Shown here in pieces: positions 1-5,040 of a stretch of DNA of 5,040 nucleotides. Source of the stretch: Gammaproteobacteria bacterium (GTDB lineage: Bacteria; Pseudomonadota; Gammaproteobacteria; Pseudomonadales; UBA3067); NCBI GenBank assembly GCA_019090565.1, contig JAHRVS010000354.1:1-5040 (forward strand), given 5' to 3'. The notes beneath the pieces were generated by a model that saw only the letters and a list, made by a program, of their open reading frames with translations, was not told the DNA's origin and did not search any database. The position numbers were made by a program, and so were the translations under genes. Every line of letters starts with the position of its first letter. Position 1 is the stretch's first letter.

Positions 1-118
<118 letters not shown>

Positions 119-123
119 CTAAA

Positions 124-129
124 CCTTTT
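124..129 (-). promoter_or_regulatory. Ribosome-binding site of the epimerase gene
   Basis: On the minus strand AAAAGG sits 8 bases ahead of the ATG at 115. The spacing is good for a Shine-Dalgarno site, and it supports this start for the truncated epimerase. Confidence 0.6.
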
Positions 130-223
130 GTAGGGTCAATGGATAGTGTTTATGGTGCAGCAATGTCAGTATTTAACGAGGAGCCGCCATGTTGCATATT
201 CGTGCTCGTATTATGAGGGTGCG

Positions 224-1501
224 CTAAAGGCGCCCATCGACGGATTCTTTTGGGTACACGTGTTTGATGTCGAATATGACATGTTCCTTTTTGCAATATT
301 TCTTTAACTCGGAGATATCCATAGCCTTAAACTGCTGATGGCCAACGGCGACAATGATTGCGTCATACTTGTTTTCTTCAAGTTTTTCAGCAAGGTGAAC
401 TCCGTAATTGTTGAGAGCATCTTTGGGATCAACCCATGGGTCATAAATATCAATACTAGTATGGTAATCAAGAAGCTCTTCGTGAATATCAATAACGCGC
501 GTATTTCTGAGGTCGGGGCAATTCTCTTTAAACGCTAGTCCCAGTATGAGTATTTTTGAGTCCACGATGTGGATACGCTTTCGGGTCATCAACTTAGTGA
601 CACGTTCCGCGACATAACTGCCCATGCTGTCATTGATGCGCCGACCGGCAAGAATGACCTCTGGCTGGTAGCCGATTGCCTGTGCTTTGTGGGTAAGGTA
701 GTAGGGGTCAACGCTAATGCAGTGCCCTCCTACTAAGCCAGGACGAAATGGGAGGAAATTCCACTTAGTGCCTGCTGCCTCGAGAACTTCTTGCGTATCG
801 AGGTTCATAATGGCGAAAATTTTGGAAAGCTCATTGATTAAGGCAATGTTTAGGTCGCGCTGGGTGTTCTCAATAACCTTGGCAGCTTCCGCTACGCGAA
901 TCGACGAAGCTTTATGGGTGCCTGCAGTAATTATTTCTTGGTATAAGGTGTCTACTCGCTCTGATATCTCGGGAGTGGAGCCAGAGGTGACCTTTATGAT
1001 GCTGGGTAACCGGTGAGTTTTGTCACCCGGGTTGATTCGTTCAGGGCTGTAACCAGCGAAGAAATCTTCATTGAACTTTAAACCCGATATTGCTTCTAAC
1101 TCAGGAACGCACACTTCTTCCGTTGCGCCGGGGTATACAGTGGACTCATAAATGACGATGTCACCTTTAGCCAATACTTCGCCAAGTGCGCGACTGGCGG
1201 ATATTAGGGGCTGTAAATTGGGGTTTTTATGACCGTCAATTGGCGTTGGTACTGTTACGATATAAATATTGCAGTCAGAGAGGGCCGTAATATCGCTGGC
1301 GAAGCTGAGGTCAACGCTGGACGTTAGCTCTTCTGGGGAGACTTCTTGAGTTTTATCAACGCCGCTAATAAGTTCGGAAACGCGATCTAGATTAATGTCG
1401 AAACCGATGGTTTTGCGAACCTTTCCAAATTCAACCGCAAGAGGAAGGCCGACATAACCTAAGCCAATTACTGCTATATGAGGGTGTATAGAGTCATTCA
1501 T
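224..1501 (-). CDS. tviB: UDP-N-acetyl-hexosamine 6-dehydrogenase, TviB/VipA/WbpO family nucleotide sugar dehydrogenase
   Basis: This 425-residue protein has the full length and motif order of the UDP-glucose/GDP-mannose dehydrogenase family. It would oxidise the C6 hydroxyl of a UDP-sugar to a carboxylate in two NAD-dependent steps in the cytoplasm. Visible motifs are the NAD-binding GLGYVGLP (13-20), VPTPID (84-89), ESTVYPG (119-125), [10 protein letters not shown] (151-160), the [14 protein letters not shown] helix (208-221), the catalytic cysteine C261 in [15 protein letters not shown], and [15 protein letters not shown] (321-335) in the C-terminal UDP-binding domain. The [10 protein letters not shown] and [10 protein letters not shown] wording points to the TviB/WbpO/WbpA branch (UDP-GlcNAc or UDP-GalNAc) rather than Ugd. 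The residue two after the cysteine is Ser where Gly is usual. The ATG start at 1501-1499 has only a weak purine-rich site (AAAAGA) ahead of it, but the NAD-binding strand begins at residue 8, as expected. The epimerase lies downstream on the same strand, so the pair probably makes an acidic sugar donor for the neighbouring exopolysaccharide genes. The precise substrate is not settled. Confidence 0.93.
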   Translation of the reverse strand: MNDSIHPHIAVIGLGYVGLPLAVEFGKVRKTIGFDINLDRVSELISGVDKTQEVSPEELTSSVDLSFASDITALSDCNIYIVTVPTPIDGHKNPNLQPLISASRALGEVLAKGDIVIYESTVYPGATEEVCVPELEAISGLKFNEDFFAGYSPERINPGDKTHRLPSIIKVTSGSTPEISERVDTLYQEIITAGTHKASSIRVAEAAKVIENTQRDLNIALINELSKIFAIMNLDTQEVLEAAGTKWNFLPFRPGLVGGHCISVDPYYLTHKAQAIGYQPEVILAGRRINDSMGSYVAERVTKLMTRKRIHIVDSKILILGLAFKENCPDLRNTRVIDIHEELLDYHTSIDIYDPWVDPKDALNNYGVHLAEKLEENKYDAIIVAVGHQQFKAMDISELKKYCKKEHVIFDIKHVYPKESVDGRL

Positions 1502-1509
1502 AAAGTGAA

Positions 1510-1573
1510 GTGTCTTTTAAAGGGTGGCCAGGCTAAGTAAGAAAATCACTGACTCACGAAAGGTTAAAGACAC
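1510..1573. repeat. Long-spaced inverted repeat in the dehydrogenase leader
   Basis: GTGTCTTT at 1510-1517 is the exact reverse complement of AAAGACAC at 1566-1573. The match extends to 10 pairs (GTGTCTTT(T)AA against TTAAAGACAC) if one T is bulged. The arm centres are 56 bases apart, just over five helical turns. One arm lies next to the minus-strand TATAAT candidate and the other about 9 bases from the dehydrogenase start. It could be a two-site operator or a leader stem. The repeat is seen; the function is inference. Confidence 0.4.
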
Positions 1574-1574
1574 C

Positions 1575-1580
1575 ATTATA
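1575..1580 (-). promoter_or_regulatory. Possible -10 box for the dehydrogenase-epimerase unit
   Basis: The minus strand reads a perfect TATAAT from 1580 to 1575, about 75 bases ahead of the dehydrogenase ATG. No convincing -35 hexamer sits 16-18 bases upstream (TGGCTC is the nearest), so the promoter would be weak or activator-dependent. An AT-rich region can produce this hexamer by chance. Confidence 0.3.
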
Positions 1581-1798
1581 GTTCGGGCTTTAACAGAGAG
1601 CCATATCTGTTTGGCGTAAGGAAGCAATGATAGTAATGAAGGCGCTCCTAAGCTTTATTTCAATAGCGAATAGCTTGAACTCCATCACTAAAGTTAAATG
1701 TGGTGCGACTATGAGCTGGCGTTATATTGTTTTATTATGTATGCCATGAAGTAAAAGAATATAGCTGTTGACTATAATAAACACAGTAGTGCTTTGGT

Positions 1799-1814
1799 TG
1801 GCGCATATATTACT
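1799..1814 (+). promoter_or_regulatory. Candidate sigma-54 (RpoN) promoter of the sugar transferase gene
   Basis: The sequence TGGCGC-ATATA-TTACT follows the sigma-54 layout TGGCAC-N5-TTGCW. The -24 GG is at 1800-1801, and ten bases later the -12 dinucleotide is AC (1812-1813) instead of GC. A start about 12 bases downstream would give a leader of roughly 35 bases before the ATG at 1860. Exopolysaccharide/PEP-CTERM genes in some bacteria depend on RpoN with the PrsK/PrsR two-component pair, which makes the match plausible. The changed G in the -12 element is a real weakness. Confidence 0.35.
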
Positions 1815-1859
1815 TTGTACTAAGCTGGTCCAGAAATAGCCTTTCCCTTGTGAGAAAAA

Positions 1860-3245
1860 ATGATACGCCTGTTTAATCAATACGTTAGAGTGCCATTTTT
1901 AGTGCTGGCGGCTACAGAGTTTGTGATGGTGATGCTTGCCGTTCAAGCGGGGGCTTTTATCCGCCTGAATATGATGGGGTGGCAGCATGTCACGCTGTCA
2001 GGAGCTTCAATTGTTATTGTTGGCGCTTCGGTGCTGATTAGCGCGATGGCAATGGGCTTGTATCAGGGGCGCCTGAGAGAGGGCTTTGAGGGCGTGTTAG
2101 TCCGATTGGCTGTGAGCTGTGCCGCAGCGACGCTGCTTCTTTCTTTGGTTTTTTATCTGTTCCCTTCTTTGCATATGGGGAGAGGGGTTCTAATTTTAGC
2201 TATGCTGTTAAGCTTTTGTGCTTTAGCCAGCGTACGCTATTGTTTTCTGCGAGTGGTTGATGAGGCGTTGCTTAAGCGTCGGGTGCTTGTGTTGGGTGCA
2301 GGAAAAAAAGCGGCGAATATTAATCGGCGCATACGTAGAAAAGCGGACCAGAGAGGTTTTTATATTCTGGGTTATGTGCATGTGCATGGGGAAAAAGACG
2401 ATATTCCCGATGACAGGGTTATACACATGGAAGGCAGGTTAAATGAGTATGTCTTAGAAAATGAGGTCGATGAAATTGTCGTTGCTATTGATGATCGGCG
2501 TATAAAGTTTCCAATGGGCGATTTGCTTGAACTGAAACTCAACGGCATTGATGTTGTTGATGCACTGACATTTTTTGAACGAGAGATGGGGAAAATAGAA
2601 ACGACATTCTTGTCACCTGGTTGGCTGATCTTTTCTGAAGGTTTTGACCGGAGTATTACGCGTGGCCTTAGCAAACGAATCTTTGATATTGTAGCCAGTT
2701 TGCTCATCTTGATGGTAACTTGGCCCGTTATGCTTGCTACGATGTTTGCAATTCGCGCTGAAGACGGCTCATTGGCTCCGTATTTTTATAAACAAACCCG
2801 AGTAGGCCTGGATGGGGAGTTGTTCGATGTATTGAAGTTTCGCAGTATGATAGAAAATGCAGAAAAAGACGGGGCGGTCTGGGCCCAAAAAAATGATATG
2901 CGTGTGACGAAAGTGGGCGCATTTATAAGAAAGTACCGTATTGATGAGTTGCCGCAGTTAATTAACGTGTTTAAAGGTGAAATGGCATTTGTCGGGCCTA
3001 GGCCAGAGCGTCCCGAGTTCATTGGTGAGCTGACTGAAAAAATCCCATATTTTAACGAGCGGCAATACGTAAAACCTGGGATCACTGGTTGGGCTCAGTT
3101 ATGTTATCCCTATGGCGCATCCGATGAAGACTCTGAGCAGAAGCTGCAATACGATCTTTATTATGTCAAGAACCACAACCTAGTTCTTGATCTCACTATA
3201 CTTATTCAGACCGTTGAAGTGGTACTGTTCGGGAGGGGTCGTTAG
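1860..3245 (+). CDS. XrtA/PEP-CTERM-type initiating sugar transferase (EpsB-like polyisoprenyl-phosphate hexose-1-phosphate transferase)
   Basis: This 461-residue membrane protein would start repeat-unit synthesis by moving a sugar-1-phosphate from a UDP-sugar to undecaprenyl phosphate on the cytoplasmic face of the inner membrane. The MIRLFNQYV start, the length and the overall layout match the sugar transferases associated with the PEP-CTERM/exosortase system (TIGR03013-like). Four hydrophobic segments lie at about 12-32, 48-67, 80-101 and 108-128. A Rossmann-like domain follows (RVLVLGAGKKA, 141-151), as in WbaP-type enzymes. The C-terminal bacterial sugar transferase domain begins at KRIFD (272-276), with its membrane-dipping helix at about 276-298. 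It contains KFRSM (326-330), the Asp-Glu pair D362-E363 in RIDELPQL that forms the catalytic dyad of phosphoglycosyl transferases, FVGPRPERPEF (377-387), PGITGWAQ (406-413) and YDLYYVKNH (431-439). The ATG at 1860 has a weak GTGAG site just upstream. The export protein gene follows after 79 bases on the same strand. The sugar transferred cannot be read from the sequence. Confidence 0.93.
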   Translation: MIRLFNQYVRVPFLVLAATEFVMVMLAVQAGAFIRLNMMGWQHVTLSGASIVIVGASVLISAMAMGLYQGRLREGFEGVLVRLAVSCAAATLLLSLVFYLFPSLHMGRGVLILAMLLSFCALASVRYCFLRVVDEALLKRRVLVLGAGKKAANINRRIRRKADQRGFYILGYVHVHGEKDDIPDDRVIHMEGRLNEYVLENEVDEIVVAIDDRRIKFPMGDLLELKLNGIDVVDALTFFEREMGKIETTFLSPGWLIFSEGFDRSITRGLSKRIFDIVASLLILMVTWPVMLATMFAIRAEDGSLAPYFYKQTRVGLDGELFDVLKFRSMIENAEKDGAVWAQKNDMRVTKVGAFIRKYRIDELPQLINVFKGEMAFVGPRPERPEFIGELTEKIPYFNERQYVKPGITGWAQLCYPYGASDEDSEQKLQYDLYYVKNHNLVLDLTILIQTVEVVLFGRGR

Positions 3246-3310
3246 TGTAGAATACCCTTGTATAGTTCACATGTTGACGTGTATTAGTTGTACGGTTGTA
3301 TTGAATAATT

Positions 3311-3317
3311 GAGGAAG
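3311..3317 (+). promoter_or_regulatory. Ribosome-binding site that sets the export protein start
   Basis: GAGGAAG lies 7 bases before the ATG at 3325 but only 4 bases before the in-frame TTG at 3322. This favours the ATG as the true start. Another ATG at 3318 is in a different frame and directly abuts the site. Confidence 0.7.
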
Positions 3318-3324
3318 ATGATTG

Positions 3325-4296
3325 ATGAAGCGTAGTGGGTTTCGAGTGTTTTTGACTGGGTATATCCTGTTGGTGTTCGGTGGTTTGGGGCAGGTGGTTC
3401 TTGCTGGCCAAGATGATGATTATTTTTCGGAAGATTTCGATGATTTCGCCGTAGAAGCGGGCAGTGAGCGTCGACGGGTGCAGGCCCAAGGGGGCAAAAC
3501 GAAGTCTAAGCGCACTGCAAAATCTAAGGAGGTATCGCGCCTTAAGCCGAAAAAGTCTAGGCCTGCCCCTGGTAAAATTAACCCTGATGCCTTCTTTTCA
3601 GAAAAACTTGACGATCAGCCTGATGACGAGACGAATAAAGTTGACCAAAAGGATTCCAAATATGCTGCAGAAGGGGCTGGGGCGCTGCCGGTTACCTTAA
3701 AAAATGTTCAGCGTACGGTAATACCTGTGTATGGTTTATCAAAACTGGGGTCTAGCGGTGTGGTTTCGGGTGACTCTAAAGCGCCAAGCCTTCATTATAA
3801 GATTGGGGTGGGCGATAACGTGCGTGTTCACGTATGGCGAAATGAAGACCTTTCTACAACGGTTCCAGTCAGGCCAGACGGGTATATCTCCATGCCGCTC
3901 TTGGGCGACATTAAAGCCAGTGGCTTGAAACCTACTGTGCTGGCTGAAGAAATCAAAAGAATGCTGTCCTCCTATATTCGGGATCCCCGAGTAAGCGTTA
4001 TCATGCAGGGCTTAAGCAGTAACGAATATATTAACCGAGTACGCGTGACAGGTGCTGTTAATCGGCCTACTTCTATTCCATTTCGTGAAGGGATGACGGT
4101 TCTCGACCTTATTTTGGACACTGGAGGAGTTAGTCAGTTTGCTTCCCCTAATAAGACTAAGATTTTTCGAAAGTCTGAAGGGGAATCGAAGGTCTTAAAG
4201 GTCCGACTTAGTGACATTCTTGAGAAAGCAGACTTGAAAACAAATTTTGCCATTTTGCCTGGTGATGTAATAACTGTGCCGGAGCGTTTGTTTTAA
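3325..4296 (+). CDS. XrtA-type polysaccharide export protein (Wza-like PES + SLBB) with an N-terminal charged low-complexity extension
   Basis: The protein has 323 residues from the ATG chosen by its ribosome-binding site. Residues 1-27 form a signal peptide (MKRSGFR, a hydrophobic core, then VLA before a likely cut at 27/28). There is no cysteine anywhere, so it cannot be a lipoprotein as most Wza-like exporters are. Residues 28-150 are charged and low in complexity: an acidic patch with YFSEDFDD (33-40), a Lys/Arg-rich stretch (about 48-80), and a second acidic patch with FFSEKLDD (90-97). The polysaccharide export domain follows at about 156-230 (YKIGVGDNVRVHVWRNEDLS, then VPVRPDGYISMPLLGDI and YIRDPRVSVI). 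An SLBB-type domain runs from about 237 (NRVRVTGAVNRP) to the ending LPGDVITVPERLF. The protein stops right after SLBB and so lacks the C-terminal outer-membrane helix of Escherichia coli Wza, as is usual for the short XrtA-linked exporters (TIGR03027-like). It probably acts in the periplasm or at the outer membrane, moving the polymer begun by the upstream transferase. A weak TTGACG/TGTATT pair (3274-3302) is the only promoter hint in the 79-base gap, so co-transcription is likely. Confidence 0.9.
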   Translation: MKRSGFRVFLTGYILLVFGGLGQVVLAGQDDDYFSEDFDDFAVEAGSERRRVQAQGGKTKSKRTAKSKEVSRLKPKKSRPAPGKINPDAFFSEKLDDQPDDETNKVDQKDSKYAAEGAGALPVTLKNVQRTVIPVYGLSKLGSSGVVSGDSKAPSLHYKIGVGDNVRVHVWRNEDLSTTVPVRPDGYISMPLLGDIKASGLKPTVLAEEIKRMLSSYIRDPRVSVIMQGLSSNEYINRVRVTGAVNRPTSIPFREGMTVLDLILDTGGVSQFASPNKTKIFRKSEGESKVLKVRLSDILEKADLKTNFAILPGDVITVPERLF

Positions 4297-4445
4297 GGTT
4301 GTTTCGGTGTGACTGCTTGAGCATGGCCTGTAACTGCCCAGCCTGCACTCAGATTTTCTCAGAACAAGGCTACGATGTGAGCCTGTAGGTATAAAGGTTC
4401 ATTTTATAGCGTTGTTATGTGTTAACTTTCGCGTGAACTGAGTTG

Positions 4446-4493
4446 CCGTAAAGAATACGGATAGCGCAGTGGCGGCTTTGCAGCTGAGCCACT
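4446..4493. repeat. Two adjacent short hairpins
   Basis: CCGTA-AAGAA-TACGG (4446-4460) is a perfect 5-pair stem with a 5-base loop. Seven bases later AGTGGC (4468-4473) and GCCACT (4488-4493) form a perfect 6-pair stem around a 14-base loop. Neither is followed at once by a U-tract. Together they could be part of a structured RNA or the remains of one. The pairing is seen; any function is unknown. Confidence 0.35.
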
Positions 4494-4747
4494 ACTGCCT
4501 CTCATAATGTTACTCTCTGTCCCATCCTCATAGTGTTTTTTTGCTTCATTACTCTCTTTCAAATCCCAAGTTCCGATTGTTTGACTGCCTTGTTTTTATA
4601 GAGGTATCAATTTCTTTCGGCGTGGTTTTTTATATTCTGCCTTGATTGTGTTTCAATATGCCCTCATATTCCTCTCTGTTTCGCTTTGCACGAGACTTGG
4701 GCAGACTGATGGGCTGTTACGGGGCGTAATCAACTTTAGTCGGAAGC

Positions 4748-4772
4748 TATAGGCCTGCCTGTGAGGTCTATA
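4748..4772. repeat. Inverted repeat upstream of the MoxR gene
   Basis: TATAGGCCT (4748-4756) and AGGTCTATA (4764-4772) pair over 9 positions with a single G-T wobble, separated by 7 bases. The dyad ends 39 bases before the MoxR start and is followed by an AT-rich stretch (TTTTATAAAATAATA, about 4777-4791) suited to a -10 region. It could be an operator or a weak leader hairpin. The symmetry is seen and the role is inferred. Confidence 0.4.
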
Positions 4773-4811
4773 TGCGTTTTATAAAATAATATGTTATTTG
4801 AGGTTTGTGTT

Positions 4812-5040
4812 ATGCAATTTGATGGTACTCGAAACTATGTGACCACTGACGACCTAAAGACCGCTGTAAATGCGTCTATCACACTGCAGCGCCCACTCCT
4901 GATCAAGGGTGAGCCAGGCACGGGAAAAACGATGTTAGCAGAGGAGGTGGCAGAAGCTTTGGGGCTTAAGCTTATTCGTTGGCACGTTAAGTCTACGACC
5001 AAGGCACAGCAAGGCCTGTACGAATACGACGCGGTGTCCC
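4812..5040 (+). CDS. MoxR-family AAA+ ATPase (N-terminal 76 residues, runs off the window)
   Basis: From the ATG at 4812 the protein reads MQFDGTRNYVTTDDL and reaches a perfect Walker A motif GEPGTGKT at residues 33-40, preceded by LQRPLLIK and followed by MLAEEVAEALG. The later segment KSTTKAQQGLYEYDAVS (about 60-76) is typical of the MoxR subgroup that works with von Willebrand factor A (CoxE-like) partner proteins. Such ATPases act in the cytoplasm as chaperone-like motors that remodel or mature partner proteins. A GAGG ribosome-binding site at 4800-4803 sits 8 bases before the start. Walker B, sensor residues and any VWA partner gene lie beyond the window. No link to exopolysaccharide production is evident. 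It probably begins a separate transcription unit, since 515 bases separate it from the export gene. Confidence 0.92.
   Translation, partial: MQFDGTRNYVTTDDLKTAVNASITLQRPLLIKGEPGTGKTMLAEEVAEALGLKLIRWHVKSTTKAQQGLYEYDAVS

Larger units (their letters stand above)
1502..1859. other. Divergent intergenic region between the dehydrogenase and sugar transferase genes
   Basis: This 358-base stretch is AT-rich and must hold the start signals for transcription in both directions. Seen in it are: a minus-strand TATAAT (1580-1575); a plus-strand TATAAT (1773-1778) with no recognisable -35 box at the proper distance; a sigma-54-like element at 1799-1814; a long-spaced dyad GTGTCTTT/AAAGACAC (1510-1517 and 1566-1573); and a small open frame of 40 codons (1627-1749), discussed in the findings. 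No tRNA, recognisable riboswitch or insertion sequence is apparent. Confidence 0.7.
4297..4811. other. 515-base region with no convincing gene
   Basis: No open frame of useful length or recognisable family is present on either strand. Several small inverted repeats occur: AGGCT/AGCCT (4367-4371, 4380-4384), TATAAA/TTTATA (4390-4395, 4403-4408), CCGTA/TACGG (4446-4450, 4456-4460), AGTGGC/GCCACT (4468-4473, 4488-4493), TTACG/CGTAA (4717-4721, 4725-4729) and a 9-base dyad (4748-4772). A T-run lies at 4536-4542, but no strong GC hairpin stands directly before it, so no standard rho-independent terminator can be named after the export gene. A direct repeat TTACTCTCT lies at 4510-4518 and 4549-4557. 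Base composition shifts to T-rich between about 4500 and 4680. The region may be a decayed gene remnant, a leader or an RNA gene; none is shown. Confidence 0.6.

Noticed and set aside
717..1016. A 99-codon plus-strand frame inside the dehydrogenase gene.
   Set aside because: It lies opposite a well-conserved coding region, including the catalytic cysteine segment, and its product shows no recognisable motif. It is an antisense shadow.
1717..1731. A second sigma-54-like word, TGGCGTTATATTGT, upstream of the sugar transferase.
   Set aside because: The distance between the GG and the TTG-like element is one base too short for RpoN, and the -12 GC is missing.
2372..3085. Minus-strand open frames of about 60-110 codons within the sugar transferase gene.
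   Set aside because: They are antisense to conserved transferase motifs and show no family features or start signals.
3202..3489. A 95-codon minus-strand frame spanning the gap between the sugar transferase and export genes.
   Set aside because: Both ends overlap confidently assigned genes, and its product is low in complexity with no recognised motif.
4323..4388. A 21-codon plus-strand frame encoding a cysteine-rich peptide (MACNCPACTQIFSEQGYDVSL).
   Set aside because: The CxCxxC pattern caught the eye, but there is no proper ribosome-binding site, the frame is very short, and nothing similar is recognised.
4296..4410. A rho-independent terminator after the export gene.
   Set aside because: The stems here (AGGCT/AGCCT and TATAAA/TTTATA) are only 5-6 pairs and are not followed by a T-run, so a terminator cannot be claimed.
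4470..4485. A TGGCGG...CAGC word with GG-N10-GC spacing.
   Set aside because: Outside the two dinucleotides it matches the sigma-54 consensus poorly (no TT before GC), and it lies inside a hairpin with no gene at a suitable distance.

Overview
The window looks like chromosomal DNA of a Gram-negative bacterium, most likely a gammaproteobacterium, with moderate GC (mid-40s percent by eye). The evidence is a signal-peptide-bearing polysaccharide export protein of the XrtA/PEP-CTERM type, a matching sugar transferase, and a MoxR-type ATPase whose N-terminus resembles proteobacterial forms. No finer placement can be supported from the sequence alone.

Layout: two genes on the minus strand come first, a CapI-like NAD-dependent nucleotide-sugar epimerase (N-terminus only, cut by the window edge) and, upstream of it in transcription, a complete TviB/WbpO-type UDP-sugar 6-dehydrogenase. 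A 358-base divergent intergenic region (1502-1859) separates them from two plus-strand genes: a complete initiating sugar transferase of the XrtA/PEP-CTERM-associated EpsB family (1860-3245) and a short XrtA-type polysaccharide export protein (3325-4296). A 515-base stretch without a convincing gene follows (4297-4811). It holds several small inverted repeats. A MoxR-family AAA+ ATPase then starts at 4812 and runs off the window.

How the genes fit together: the dehydrogenase and epimerase would supply a UDP-uronic acid or UDP-N-acetylhexosaminuronic acid donor in the cytoplasm. The sugar transferase would load the first sugar phosphate onto undecaprenyl phosphate at the inner membrane. The export protein would take part in moving the finished exopolysaccharide across the envelope. 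The MoxR gene probably belongs to a separate unit. The chain-length, kinase, polymerase and exosortase genes usually found with these families are not in the window, so the locus is either split or cut down here.

The most unusual points are: an export protein with no lipoprotein cysteine and a roughly 125-residue charged, low-complexity insertion carrying a repeated [YF]FSE-x-[FL]DD motif; a sigma-54-like promoter candidate ahead of the sugar transferase; and long dyad symmetries in both larger intergenic regions. I see no clear novel multi-gene system.
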